A DNA stretch of 64,000 nucleotides, from the NCBI GenBank assembly GCA_001465935.1, contig LNKV01000070.1, forward strand, positions 62,001 to 126,000, in the 5' to 3' direction. This DNA is from Clarireedia homoeocarpa. Taxonomy: Eukaryota; Ascomycota; Leotiomycetes; Helotiales; Rutstroemiaceae. Both the position numbers and the translations under genes were made by a program. Positions 47,496 through 60,325 of the stretch are shown piece by piece. The notes below the pieces were generated by a model. That model was not told the origin of the DNA, did not search any database, and was given only the letters and a program-made list of their open reading frames with translations. Position 1 is the first letter of the stretch. The number at the start of each line of letters is the position of its first letter.

Positions 47496-49349
47496 CCCTT
47501 TAACCCAAGTGGTATTATCACGGTTGATCGTTTGCGCAGCCTAAGATTTGATACTAGGCAAATAATTTGAGACGGTGATATGTTTTGGTGTATACGGGGA
47601 TGTCCCTAGGCTGCGGCGTGAGTAACCTATGGGTAGATTTTTGGGATTTTCAGCCCACCCAATGGGTACCCAATCCCCATTAGCCAGTCTGGGTACCCAA
47701 GGAGAGGTTGTGTGGAACTAAGCATAAACCCTGGTTGTCACTTCTCAGAAGTGGCGTCACTTTTGGGTTTTCAAAGGCTGCACTGTCCTTATAAGCCAAT
47801 GATTTTATCGAAAGATACTTAGCATAAAGCGATGGAAACGTAAGCTCGGCGTGGTAGGACGAAAGACGACAAAGAATTAAAGAGAAGACTACTGCGAACT
47901 CAGAACCTATCGTTTTTGCATGGCATACATTGCAGTCTGGTGTAGCTAATGGGTTGGTTGAGATCATTTCTTAGGGCATGGCCCCGGCTAAAAGGCTAGA
48001 GCTATCGGTTTTTCTGCGATTTATTTAGTCTATACTTTGCTAATATGAATGCTAGAGCCTGATAGCCACCAAGACTCAAAGTATTGCGACCGCTGCACGG
48101 TGTCTATTATCTGGGGGTATACTTGCTATGCCCCTATTGACCTTCGCCTCGCTGGCTGTGGTTCAGTCCCCTGTAAAATTTGCTTTACTGCTTCCTATCC
48201 CCATGCACGCAGGTGCACAGTTTATGTCGCTTCTAACTAACAGCGCAAGCGGGAAACTGTTCCCTAATAGCCCTAGCCGCCTAATCGGTTCATCTTCGAG
48301 CTCGTATCTACCATCAAGATCTTTTCTGTGTTATGGCTATTTGTTGTAAGTGAAGCGGCGCAGTTTGTTCAATCGATAATCGCTCATTAAGCATGCTTTT
48401 TTGTGGCGGAGAAGGGATTGGTAGCCTTGCTGTCTCATTATCTCTTTGTGCTCATTTTCTAAGGGTTTCATGACATTTCACTAAGCTTCTGCGACGTGCC
48501 TTTGTTCGCGACTAAAACGCAGAATATCTAGCAAACAAGCTAAGAAACATTGCTCAATTTCTTTACGATAGCTTGTACATTGAGCTAATGTTTCGGAGGA
48601 AATAACAGGGGGAGTCCAACAAAACACTGCGGTATCGAATTTTCTAGATGGTTGGCTGTACCCATGTAGAATAAACAGCAATATGAAAAGCCGTTCATGT
48701 AATCTTATTATCTTACATGGATTAGAGAATAGAAATCCGCCTTTAAACTTATTTTTCAAGGATGAATTAGGAGAAATTGTTGGGTAACACTGCTTAAACT
48801 CCTACAGGCTAGTGACCAGGCATTCCTGATAGGATCAAGCTTCACCAAGAGAGGAGAATGCTGTACAGGAGGTGGACAAGGGACGTTTGACACATTGTGA
48901 TCTGTCTCTCTCCCTACTTGTTTTGTAGTTCAACAAGTACCTGGGGCTTGACATCGACTACGCATCTAGAAGCACATGCAGATAAGGGGCCTGCACTTAG
49001 TCCTCGCTTACTTTCGAAAGGCTTGTGGAACATGACAGCTCGAAAAATTGCACAACTAGTCATGTCTTCGCCCAAGTATTTCGTATCCAAGTGATATTGA
49101 AGATTCTCCTCCGATGACATTGCGCTATTGCGTCCTTTAAGACACTTCTGCGGTGATGGAACAGGGCATAGAAGATGATAATTAAACCTAATACAGATTG
49201 CTGCCTAGCGGGGCGCTGTGAGCCTGAGCACCTTCTCCTCGACGAATCCCACTGCATCTCAGAAAAAACAAGAACAAGAAAAGCTTTCAATGACAGCACA
49301 AGGATCAATTTTCAATGAATGCTACAAAGTATCGACGTCGTTCGTCCGA
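47496..49349. other. Unassigned stretch
   Basis: Includes repeated TGGGTACCCAA (about 47662 and 47691), suggesting another decayed repeat. A small plus-strand frame at 48128-48349 begins with a hydrophobic stretch but has no other support. A possible exon after TTTTGTAG near 48929 (FNKYLGLDIDYASR) is soon stopped. Confidence 0.4.
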
Positions 49350-50860
49350 TTAAGCTCCCGGCGCTTTGACACTCTGGCCAACATTTCCCAAGAACGTCAC
49401 GAGAACTGCGGCATACCTATCACGACATCAGCGAGCCGAACCACGAGAAAACAACAAACTGTGAAGCGAAATATAGCACATACGCGGCTGTTGCGACGAA
49501 GACATCTTGTACTTTACCCTGTGTCGCCACGGCGAAGGTGGTCGAAAACGCGAAGACGAATCCGAAGACCACCCATACCATCTCTTGATCGGTCATGGGC
49601 ACCAAATACAAAAGGAACGTGGGGATGAGGAGAAGTGCGACGGCGATGCATACGGCTAGCAGCTTTGAAAATGCTGTGAAATACGCGTCGGAATAGTGCA
49701 ACGCGCTGTATTCATCCTTTGCCTTTTTGTGGGGGGCTTTGGATAAAAGGAGGGACTAGTGATAGTCAGTATGGGCACGACCCGATCGAAACCTATGTGA
49801 GTCGGGGAATTGAATTGAATTTCTTGCTCCCTGCGTTCACTCAGGAATACAAACCTTGATTATTGGCAGACCAGCAAGATTTGACTCGATAAAATCCTCG
49901 AAGGAATTATTCTTGTCTGCTGTTGACACAAAGTCTTCGGCATGAAAAATGAAGTCATAAAAACCTTCTCCAAGAGGTCTATTGTACCAGATCCATCTGA
50001 AGAGGGACTGATACTGGTGGGATGGAGGACGACCTCGAGTGCGAAGTTCAGTGACTCTCGACAACAATCCAACTAGCTCATCAGTCAGTAATTTGTCAGC
50101 TCGGCCGGAGATGTCAAAATCTCACCATATTTCTCCAATGTCTCCAGAACTTCAGATAGCAATGCGGTCTTTCTAGGATTGCTTATGTCTTCCTCAAATC
50201 CTTCGTACCCGTAGTTTCTCTTTCTCAATTCAGGATGTTTTCCGTCGTCTTTGTCGATTTCGTCTATTTCTTTTTCAAGCCTAGTCAATTTCAGTTGCAG
50301 GTGAAGGAGAAGCCGGTCGGAAAGCCGCCCGAACCGACGGTAGAGCGCGAAACTATCGTTGCTGTTCATCAAGGCTGCGAGCTGCGGAAAGCCCTCTGGA
50401 AAGTCGTGCACTATATGATGTAGGTTCGAATCAGTTTCATTTCATTAAATCACCAAACTTCAGTGCTTACCATTCTCATATTTGATTTTACTAGTGCCAT
50501 GGACATCGTGGTCTTTTGCTGCCTCAGTCAGTTCCGGAAGTGCTTGTATGAGCGATGAATTAGATTTATGTTTCAAATACACCGTATCATTTGATCATAC
50601 ATACCTTGAGATTGGCCACTGCCGCTTGCAGTCGAATCTGGGGTCAAGGTGTGGTCCGAGTCTGAGGAGGTCTCCCTGTCTGATCCTGATGGACGTGTTT
50701 GATCTGCTGAGTGGTGATTTTTAATCTCAGGCTGCTGGATTTCATCATTTGGGGCAGGAAGAACTTGGTTGGCTCTGGCAGTGTTCGTGTAAGTCCGTGG
50801 CGGAATAGTTATGGGAAGAGCGTGAGCCATTACGCTATCTAGGGGTTGAGTGGTGGCCAT
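49350..50860 (-). CDS. DUF6594-type membrane protein, copy B
   Basis: Six exons on the minus strand: 50860-50605, 50542-50471, 50410-50126, 50072-49855, 49755-49484, 49416-49350; 389 aa, intron phases 1,1,1,0,2, identical to copy A. The start ATG at 50860 has a good context (CAAAATGG). The N-terminal ~95 residues are Ser/Thr/Asp-rich and disordered. The core has GFPQLAALMNSNDSFALYRR, then LSDRLLLHLQLKLTRLEKEI, matching the family G-(Y/F)-P-x-L-A-x-(L/F)-M and the LE-rich coiled coil. Three hydrophobic segments follow: LLAVCIAVALLLIPTFLLYL, MVWVVFGFVFAFSTTFAVA, and TAAYAAVLVTFLGNV, the last built across intron 5. The C-terminal TAAYAAVLV is a strong family signature. The protein is predicted to be membrane anchored, with unknown function. 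Confidence 0.85.
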
Positions 50861-51637
50861 TTTGATTGTTATCGACGTGCGGCTGCTGTCTCGCAAGACT
50901 TCTTTACACCGTACTCCATCGACATCATCGCAGCCTTCTCTGAGCTCGTCGTTCTTGCTTACATGGTGGGTTGTTGCGCAGCCTGATTGAGAGTCAGAGG
51001 GGGCCAAATATATTTCTTAGTAATTTGGGTGGTGACGTTAGGTTCGCGAATCAGCGATGGTTGCATTTAGCGCCTTTGCATTTAACCTCAAAGGTACTGC
51101 GAGGCTACGGGATCAGAGAGACAAAGATCTGTTAGGAATTATGGAGGAGGCTTCAGCATATGTAATTGGTGGTCGGCGACTGAACGCAAAGCGACGGAAC
51201 AGAGAGACGCTGGGCACGGCTTTACTTACAGAATTCGAGGCTCAATATCACATGAAACGATGATTCTATCAACACGTGAGGCAGATTTCTACTGGATTTC
51301 TTCGAATACAACTTGACCGGCGAGAGTATAAGTAAAAGTGTTCGAGAATATCTACAATTTTGCAAGCTAAGTGATACAACCCGTAGACCATGCAAATTAC
51401 CAGAGTGTATGTTACAAGAGAATCTGAGAGCTGCTAAAACCCCAAATATGTTCATGTAGACCTCAACTAGTAACCATTCCAACCACCTGCTGTATCTTAG
51501 CCAATATTTTTGCCTGAAACCACCAATCTACTGCTAACCCAACGATGCGATATTGGACACTTCAGAAGTCCTTGCGTATTCGAGAGACCAACGCCAACAG
51601 CAGCGAAGGAGTATGTGATCCACGACCATGGATTCTG
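50861..51637. other. Promoter side of DUF6594 copy B
   Basis: The frame of copy B remains open upstream to about 51007 but has no ATG there. A plus-strand frame 51057-51263 (68 codons) has no motif. No gene supported. Confidence 0.45.
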
Positions 51638-51896
51638 TTATTTGGGCTATATATTGTTACCCATGAATGTCCGTTTAGTGGGCAGAATGAACACTTACAG
51701 GTTTAGGTTGCACAGGTTTTGGACCATCACCCCTCCCGGGGCTGCCCTTCGAGCCGTCTTCGCCCTTTCTATTAATGGTATAGTATGATTTCGTGCCAGT
51801 AGCATCTTGATGCTGCTTGGAATCGTGGATATATTGTTTGTTTGGTCGGGCATATGGCTGGAACTCGCTCGATGTCTCTGCGTGGGTCGATGGCAT
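51638..51896 (-). CDS. Small hypothetical protein, two exons
   Basis: Proposed exons 51896-51699 and 51646-51638 on the minus strand, 68 aa. It starts MPSTHAETSSEFQPYARPNK and is rich in Lys, Gln, Gly and Ser (GSKGSPGRGDGPKPVQPKP), thus probably disordered and without a signal peptide. The 52-nt intron has GTAAGT, a CACTAAAC branch and an ATATAG acceptor, and leaves only PK before the stop. No family is recognised. If the intron is not real, the frame ends seven codons later instead. Confidence 0.35.
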
Positions 51897-54800
51897 CTTG
51901 AGAATTAGAATTGGCTCGGAATTGCTGTGTACGCTACTCGTATCGTCCACTTATTGATTATGACTGAGGTTGTAAACAGATATAGGACCTTTGTACGCGT
52001 GAGAGATAGCTCAGGGCTCTCTTTCCTAACTTGTTAGCTCATCTGCTTCTGCTGTTGCAGTGGTAGAGGTGGTGTTTACCCGAAGATAATGAACTAAAAC
52101 CTTAGAATATCGTGGAGGATTTTCTAGTCTTGCGTTTCTAGTGATTCTTTTCACCTACGATGTTGTAAACTTGTAAAGGTTTTAAAACTGTGGTAAGAAT
52201 GAATTTATGAATCTCGTAGAAATTCAAAAGAGGCCTTTGCAGGTGGAGTCTCGGATATTGGCAGGTCACTCAGAATCCGGGGGGGCAATGGTAATGGAGC
52301 ATCTTCGGGGGCTGCTCATTGGATACATATCCCATAAACCGTATCTACGCGCTGCTCGGTGAGACTGTAGATGAGATGCTGCATGCACATATCCTAATAG
52401 TTATTTCTCTCTAGCGTAAAAGGACAACTCACCTATGTCGACTACATTTTGTCAGGGAACAAATCCTGAACCTTAATTTGTGAGCAGATTCTCTGCCGCG
52501 TTCCTCGGGCCCCAAGACGGAGTGGAATGCCGAGATTGCTCACGCTTGGGTTCCGCGTATTGACTGCCCAGCTACGGGGAGATTGAAGATCAGATCGGTT
52601 GTTGTGGCGTAACGGGCCGGGCCTTGTCTAGACAGGGGATTTGACGTAAACCCTAGCTCAACGTACAAGGTGCTCGAAACTTTCGAGTCAAGCTCCGGCT
52701 ACCTTCCCGTGGTATAAGAAGACCAAGTAACCGCCCAGACCCGTTTGCCAACTGCTTAATCCAATCCAAACACTAGCTGTCCTAGCGACTGCATATACTT
52801 TCCTAGGACTCGTATCCGTGTTGTGCTTATCAGGAAGTACATTTCCTAATACGCATTACCGTGAGAAGAGTTATTTTGGCATCAGAAACATTGACGGTAT
52901 TTTCGTCCTAACACCCTTCATGAGGACAAGACATGAAAGCCAATGCGATTACCGGTTCAATAAAAATCCTGCAATGGGTATTTGGTAGAGCATGTAGTTG
53001 CCCCCCGCCCCCCAGCGGCGAGCAGTTTTGTGTAATTGTGCAAGTGATGGGACACAACAAATGAATTGTGCCAGGACTTGCCTCCGTGGAAAAAATTGCT
53101 GGTTACCCGCCGAACTGGCAGTCTCTCAACGCGAAATAAAGAAATTTTCACCAACAGTTGTCTTCTGGTAAACAAATCCCGCATCGGAGATAGTGGCCCC
53201 AGGCATCGATAGCTTTATCGCATCGGGCAGACAGGGAACTCTACCCTGGACACATGAGTTCATGTGACAAGTCGTTGGAACAAAAGCTTTTTCCTTGATT
53301 CTACAATTCACGGCCCAGAAGACCAAAAATGCATTCAGAGTAAATTGCTAGAAGTTTGCGAAGTCTGTAGGAAATGACTAGACGAATTAGCCATCAAGAC
53401 CCTAGTGGGATAACAGAGAGACTTGGGAGTGACATTGGAATGTTACAGGCTGGATAAGTAGAAAAAGGTAACCCTGAAGTACCGAGGTACATCGGGTTAT
53501 ATCCCCACCTCGAGTTGAGCGGATGCATGGAAGGGGGAAGTTGAATACAAGAATCCTTTGTAGACAGAGAATTCTCGTGCCGACAGGAGGACTTCTCTTC
53601 CATTTATATTATTGTGCTCTAGCCTTCCAAACTTCTGACGTCGGTTAAGGTGAGATTGACGAGCTAGGATTGGGCCGTACAGTAGAAATCAACCAAAAAA
53701 TGCACACTTATATCCTTGTTGAAGGCCACTGCGACGCTTCAACCCGGCAAAACATATGTATGTTGTATTAGTGGACCTTCCCATTTGAGAGAAGCAGCGC
53801 AAAAGTGATTCGTCAACGATACGAAGCCCGGAGACATCGGGAGACATTTGAGATCAGCTTGTTGCACTCTTTGGTATTGGATTGCGGCGATTGATGAATT
53901 GGCTGAGTGGTGTATTGCTTGCCTAGAGTCCCCAAGATTGTCGTCGAATATTCAAACTCTCGATCATGTAATCTTTGTAGTGTAATTGGAACGAAATTTA
54001 TCCCACGAAGTCCAAACTCTCAACATGAGCCGGGGAAAGTCGTATCTTTCAACTCAATTCAATCTTCACAAAGTAACCTGTATCGAAGCCGCCACTTTTG
54101 TCTAACAAGCCGAGAGATATTCGCGGAAGGCATTTCAGGTATTCGCACCAGTACGGTATAAGAGCGCAGGCAGCGAGCAATCGACTATTCATCCAATACC
54201 AGCTCTGCAGATGGAGAGTTGGCTGTGAATGTGTTGAAGTGAAGTGAGTAGTTCCAGACCATCACCTTCATTTTGCACAGGTGAATTGCCTTCCAAGGTC
54301 GAAGCCTGGGAAGATCTCACGGAGCAAGCCATTATGACGTTGCCGTTCGACACACCTCCGAATTGCAGGAAGAAAATAGATATCATCAATCGAAGTTGCA
54401 TGTAAATTGGATGTAAGGATGTTGGAGAACGCTGAGACATTATATAACCTTACCCTCGGTTAAGTGTTGGCGTCGTCGTCGTCCTAATGCGGACGACCTT
54501 CAACTACCCATCTTTTCAATCACTACCTAGACAGTAAAGCATGGTTTCGAATTACGCTCTTCTACATTAGCGGTAAAGAATCTCGATCATTTAGCAAGAC
54601 TAGGACTAGTAAGGAGGGGCAGGTTTCTAACTCTTGGACTGCATCAGGACAAGTCATAAGATGTCTGGTTGTTTCTTACCGGTCTCGAAGTCGTCTACGC
54701 AGATTCTTGATCAACCTCCAAGTCTTTTATGAAGACAATATATACGATTACAAATGTCAAGCGAATTCAAATTGTACGTGGTCAACGAACTCCGTACTCG

Positions 54801-55936
54801 TCGGGCAGGAAGTACTGTATCTTAGTTACGATCTATTACCCCCTCGTCCTCCTACCTATCCGCCAGTGACGAAAGTCTTCTTAGACTCCCACTATTACAC
54901 TTGTACTTGATCTAGTATACAAAGGGGCAGCGTGAGTAAAGGATAAGGAGTCTTACGAGTTCTGTATGTGCGAAGGAGCGATGCATTCGACTGGTGTGCA
55001 ACGACAAATTTAGGGGCTTACGCGAAACGAGAATGGTACTATCCACTTCGCCGCTCAATCAACAAGACGATTTCCTACCCTCTATCAAACTGCCTAGGAA
55101 TCTGTAGACTACGGAAGCATAACAGCATAACCCACACAAAGACGAATCTCGCAGGACCTCCTCCAGAATAAACGAGCAGGTTGAGACAAGCGCCCGGCGA
55201 CTTACATAGCAATTAATACTAGGCCCCCCAACCTCGCATGGCACTCACACTCATACAAAGGAACTATATTATACTATACTATACTATCCCGCAAAGCAAA
55301 CAAAACCAAAACACTTCCTGGCCCTCACTTCTAGTCTCCCCATCACACACCTATACACAACTCTACCAACCTTGAAACCAATCTACATCTCCCCTCTCTA
55401 TACTCTACTCCTCCGGCCCCCTTCTTCCCAACTTTCACTATCTCTAGCCTGATATTCATCTCTATCTTCATATCTTTTTTCAAGCCCTTTCTCTTACCTC
55501 ACTCACTCCCTCACCCCGTCCCTTTCTCCTTCACTCCCGTAAACCACACAAGTCAAAAACAATCATAAACTTCGTTTCATACTCTCATAAATTACCATTA
55601 CTTAACTCAACTACTTTATTATTTTATATCAGCCATCCGCTCAACCAACCAACCAACCACTCATTCCCACCGTACCCCTCCATCCTGACCCATCCCATAC
55701 CGAATTTGTTGCCGAAGCGGGGTATCACTTTAAAAACCGATCATGACCAAACCAAAGAAGAGAAAAAGAGAAAACCGCACATAGACTCGTGCTCTCGAGA
55801 GAAGAAAAGAAAAAAACATACGCCCAAAGCATTTTCTTCCACCGTATCTTCTTCCTCTTTTTCCATCGATACATCGTCATGCACACCAATATACAAGCAC
55901 TATCTCTCTCCTTCTCGTCCTGCTACTCATCCCTCC
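51897..55936. other. Gene-poor 4-kb stretch
   Basis: A comparatively GC-rich block at about 52490-52740 ends in GGTATAAGAAGACC, which looks like a core promoter, but no plus-strand coding sequence follows. Minus-strand frames at 53126-53326, 53394-53603 and 54189-54440 are small, and the last begins with a hydrophobic stretch; none is convincing. From 55240 to 55700 the plus strand is CT/CA-rich. Confidence 0.4.
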
Positions 55937-58900
55937 CTAAACCCTCAACACCACCCCCCACCCCAGCGCCCCCGCCTCTCTAATCGCACAAGCCAAGCAG
56001 CCCCTCCCTCTCCTACTAACCAGTGCATTCCAACCTCTCTCCGCACAGATCGCTCTAGCCAGCATTTCCGCATCATTACCAAAGCCCTTTCTGCCCACTC
56101 CTAGACTATCCTCCGCCTCAGCTACTCCATCAATCACAGCCCCATCCACCTCTTCTGGAGGCGAAGGCGGGGCGCTTCCCTCTGAATTCTTACTCGTGCA
56201 ATCGACAATCAAAACCCTGTCAATCCCACTCGTACTCGTATGCGTGCTAGAGTTCAATCCCTGTTCACTGCTGGGTGATGAAGGGGGAGAAAGTAGGAGG
56301 GAAGTGAGGGATCGAGAAGCGGGAGAGTTCAGGAGTTGATGCAGGGGGAGAGAAGTGTATGTGAAGGCTTTGTGGAGAGGGTGACCTGTATTTTTGTCAG
56401 TTTTTTCAATAAATTTATAGATATATGAGAAATAGGACGAATATGGAGTCTTACCTAATTTCAAGCCCGGAAATCCATCTCCTTCAGCACCATCTGATAA
56501 GCCCAAAAGTGGACTGGGGCTCGTAGGTGATTTGAGTGCTTCCAGACTATGTGATGTGACACAAGGATGGGCTGTGACGAAATGAACATCGTGCGTCAGT
56601 GCAACATTGACCTCTCTCTTTTCGTCGTCGTCAAAATCTACGAGAAAGCGCATCATTGCAGAGTATGTCTTGATGGATGGGACGACCGATGCATCGGTTG
56701 CTGGGGTAGGTTTTTCTTCGGTGGGTGTAGCGTCGTCAAAATCAATAGCAAATAGATCTAGTGATTCGAAGAGAATTGCTGGAGGATGAGACGTGGGTAT
56801 ATCGTGAATCGTGATGAAGTCGCCAGGGAGGATAGATGAGGGGTCTGCACCGCCGATGATACTTCCGTCTCGTTCGATTGATGCTTTTTGCCAAATTCTC
56901 GGCTTTTCTGTAGCGGTTTCGACGGCTGTACCTGTCAGGCATCGGCCAATTAGACAGAGGAAAAGATGGTGAACTTACATTCATGAGATGCCCCCTCAAC
57001 ATCAATATTCACCCAAGCGTCCCGGGTAATCCCTCTGGGTTTTACACCTGATGATATCCATCCCATACATTCAGAGACATCTTTACCACCAGCAAGAACC
57101 CGACCAACAATACAAGCGGTACTCCAGAAACTACGCTCAGAAAAGACAAAACCACCATATAAATTAGCTTCCTCTCCTAACTTCGCAACAGCTTCTTCAT
57201 CGTTTTCTAGTAAAGTCGAAATCAAAAAGTGGCTTAATCCTTCACCGGGAAGCATGAGACCACTTATATAGGAATTTGAAAGCCACCCCGATGAATGCAC
57301 GAATGCCGATAGTCTTTGTACGGATCGTGACAGCCCTCGCCGGGGTCCATTGGGTCGCTGGCCACTAAAGTACGATGATTTTTGAGTGGAGATAGACATT
57401 GGCGTCCCAGTCGCGGGGGTATTCTGGAAACTCTGCGAAATGCTGATGTCATTCGCCGCAATTCTGACAGCTAACTTTTCGTAATTGGGCCATCGCATAC
57501 GCCGCGCAAAGTGGAGAAGTCCAGATAATTGCCTTATCTCATGCCTTCCTCGGAATTGGTATGTTTCAGTATCATCACCAGTAGCATTGTTCGCTGTAGT
57601 CGTCGCTGCCCCCGTCAATGTTGCCAACCATCCCGAGGGTTTCTTTTCCGGGACGAGCTCTGACCGATGTTGTTCGATGCGTATGTTCTCCAGCCAGGAT
57701 CGTGCTAATATTAGTGACCACTTTACACTTGGTGTCATGTGTTTTTCGAGCTTCTTGACCTCAGCTGGCTTGGCTGGTTCGAGACCTTGGCTGATATTGC
57801 GTGAAACAGTATCAAGGCGCATTAATAACTCACATGACAGCAGTATCTGTAATAGCAGCCAATACTTCTGAGCTCCGGCTTCGTGTACAATCTCGCTATT
57901 AATAGAGATGTCGTCTTCGGGATCACCTTCGAGGGTTTGGCCCCACAGGATCTGCCCGAGACGAATTCTCCACTCAACAAGACTAAAATCAATCCATATG
58001 TAAGGTTCCGCCAAAACATTTACAAGAACTTCAATCTGTACTTGCAAACTGTAGGGATCTTCAGTATCAGTAACCCTCGACGGCGGAAACAGGATTTGGG
58101 TAAAAAGTTCTGTGTATAGCTCGAATGTTGGTCGCTTGTGCTTCGTTGGATCCTCGTGATATGCTACACCAACGTTTGTGAGGTGTTCGTAAACGGTAAG
58201 CTCCTCTAGAGGTCTGATACCATCCTTGGCGTTCAGAAACCTTCTACGTCGTTCCAGTAAGGATTCAGGACCAGATTCCGGGAAGATTTCTTCGGGCTCT
58301 TGAAGTGCATCCGCTACCCCCATCTCTAGCGCAGCCTGATATCCAACCGTTCCTCGCTCGATTCCTTGCATGCTGAGCATATTTGGTCGTTCGCGACATC
58401 GTGGAATGAAGCGTGCTCGCTCTTTCTCCGTAGTATCGATATCCTTCAATGCCTCCAAGCTTATTGGAGCTTCTCTCGTGATATGCGGCCATGCTGTTAC
58501 ACATCCCCATGCCTCGTCTTGTAGCTGCACATGATCTGACAGATCTCGTATCTGCACATCTAGATTCCAAGGAAATGCAACCGAGGGATGTGGCGCACCG
58601 GTATGGTGTCCTTCGGACCTTGCATAGAATTGGGGTGCTCCAGAGAACAGGTCGTGCAAGTCTCGAACGGATAGAGGAGTTATGATCCTATCCAGCTTTT
58701 TTGTCGGTCTGATAGCTGTGGGTTCAGGTTGGTCGTTCTCTTTCGGCGAGGGTGGAGGAGGAGGAAGAGGTTTGTTGTGATTCGACATAGGACTGGAGGG
58801 GTTGTTTGGAGAAACTGGAGCTGGAACTGTCTGCAGGAAAGAAACTATTTATCAGCGATATTCTCAAAGAACAATTGACAATAGTAAAAGCGCATAGACG

Positions 58901-59103
58901 CGGGAGGGAAAGTATCAATTTACCACGACCCTATCTTTTCTCAGCTTCTTTTGAGATGAAAAGGAAGACACTCTGAGGAGGCTGCGAAGGTAGTTGCGTT
59001 TTGAATTTCTTCTCTGTACCTTCTCCGGATTAAGTTTCAAACTCAAACGATTGTCATTCTGACTGTCAGATCGAAGTTTTAGCAATGATGAAAGTGAAGG
59101 CAT
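55937..59103 (-). CDS. Large conserved fungal protein of unknown function
   Basis: Four exons on the minus strand: 59103-58924, 58830-56979, 56931-56455, 56385-55937, giving 985 aa. Exon 1 (60 residues, MPSLSSLLKLRSDSQNDNRL to RKDRVV) is basic; the Pro-rich linker (KPLPPPPPSPKEND) follows after a CTGCAG acceptor. The middle, about 110-620, is soluble and helical with conserved-looking stretches such as FPWNLDVQIRDLSDHVQLQD, FSLVEWRIRLGQILWGQTL and QFRGRHEIRQLSGLLHFARR. The final ~290 residues contain RFLVDFDDDEKREVNVALTH, an acidic/Ser-rich linker and a C-terminal ARAICAERGWNALVSRRGRG. No catalytic motif, signal peptide or membrane segment is evident. All phases agree, so I consider the model solid. 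I do not recognise the family. Starting at 58788 instead would lose the basic N-terminus. Confidence 0.8.
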
Positions 59104-59877
59104 TTTGAGAAGAAGAACAGGAAATGAATGCTGGGTGAAAAGGTATTGGTGGTCATCAGGTCGATCAGCATGCAGGAATCGGAATAGGTATAGCAGAAGA
59201 TATATGTAAGAAGCAATAGAAATCAAGACAAAAGAGGAGGTGAAAGGCTAGAACCAGTCAACGTGAAGACGGTATGCGGCCAGCTGCAGTCATATATTGT
59301 AAGAGCAACAGCCTTGCAGGAAGATGGCTAGGTCCGAGGAGGCATCTAATAAACAAGGACTAGGTAGGTAAATACCAAGTACTGTACTTCCATACCAAGT
59401 GTGCATGTGCATGTGCATATCGATATGAGGGGCCGGGCAGGACACGGACGGAAGCACAGTTTGGACGAAGATACAAAGTATGAGCAGCGTCGAGTACAAC
59501 GGTAAGATTAGTTTCGTATGGATCTTTTGTGCAAAGTCGAACAATCAACCTATCAAGGCGGGAAGGCAGGCAGTAGCGGCACTAGATGGCTGAGACGCTG
59601 AGTAGATGGGACGATAGGAAATGCAATGTTATTGATCGGGATGTTTACCCGGACCCTGACACAGCACAGTAAGTACATAAGTACGAAGTACATTCGTAGA
59701 GCTACTTGAATCCTGCCAAATGACGAGAGAAAAGAAAAGGAAGGGAATGCAAGGGAAGGGAAGGGTGAAGGCGGATGTAATTTGTTGTTGGTTGTTGGAG
59801 TAGCTCGGTTGTGCACCAAAATGTAATAATAATAGGTACTGATCTAGAGCTAGACGACCGAGACCTAGCGCCAGGGG

Positions 59878-59955
59878 TGTAATAGTGGTACAGTATACTT
59901 GTAATAGTGGTACAGTATACATAGTACTTGTAATAGTGGTATAATAGTGGTAATA
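59878..59955. repeat. Tandem repeat of about 22 bp
   Basis: TGTAATAGTGGTACAGTATAC occurs twice in succession and a third shorter copy (TGTAATAGTGGTATAATAGT) follows. Confidence 0.85.
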
Positions 59956-60210
59956 AATAGCCTATCCTGATCTGTCTGATCCAGTCTGATCCAGTCCTAT
60001 CCCACGATCCTACTCCTCTTCTCTGAGCCATGGAACTTCCAAGGAAGCCAGTCTCCCGACTCCCAGTGCATGTGCTTGCACAGTACAGTAGATGGACATG
60101 GAAGCATGGCATGGCGAGCAAGGGTCCTCCAATGGCGCACGGAATCTAGAGGGCGAGTGGAGTGGAGAAAGATTTAAGTGACGTGTTGACAATCCATGGT
60201 GCAGGTGGGG

Positions 60211-60239
60211 TTCGACCCAGTTCGACCCAGCTCGACCCA
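60211..60239. repeat. 10-bp tandem repeat, three units
   Basis: TTCGACCCAG, TTCGACCCAG, CTCGACCCA in direct succession. Confidence 0.9.
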
Positions 60240-60273
60240 TGAAATATTAATCCATGATGGTTCATGGCCTTGT

Positions 60274-60325
60274 TTCTGCTTCTGCTTCTGCCTCTGCTTC
60301 TGCTTCTGCTTCTGCTTCTGCTTCT
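60274..60325. repeat. TTCTGC hexamer microsatellite
   Basis: About eight TTCTGC units with one variant (CTCTGC). It generates Leu-rich frames on one strand and Arg/Ser or Lys/Gln frames on the other. Confidence 0.9.

Noticed and set aside
48128..48349. 73-codon frame with a hydrophobic start, possible secreted peptide
   Set aside because: No further family pattern, no splice support and a competing frame in the same place.
55706..56104. 132-codon Lys/Ser/Pro-rich plus-strand frame
   Set aside because: It overlaps the last exon of the well-supported 985-aa gene on the other strand and is biased in composition.
60205..60240. Repeated TTCGACCCAG resembling tRNA T-arm sequence
   Set aside because: It is a 10-bp tandem repeat without acceptor or anticodon arms.
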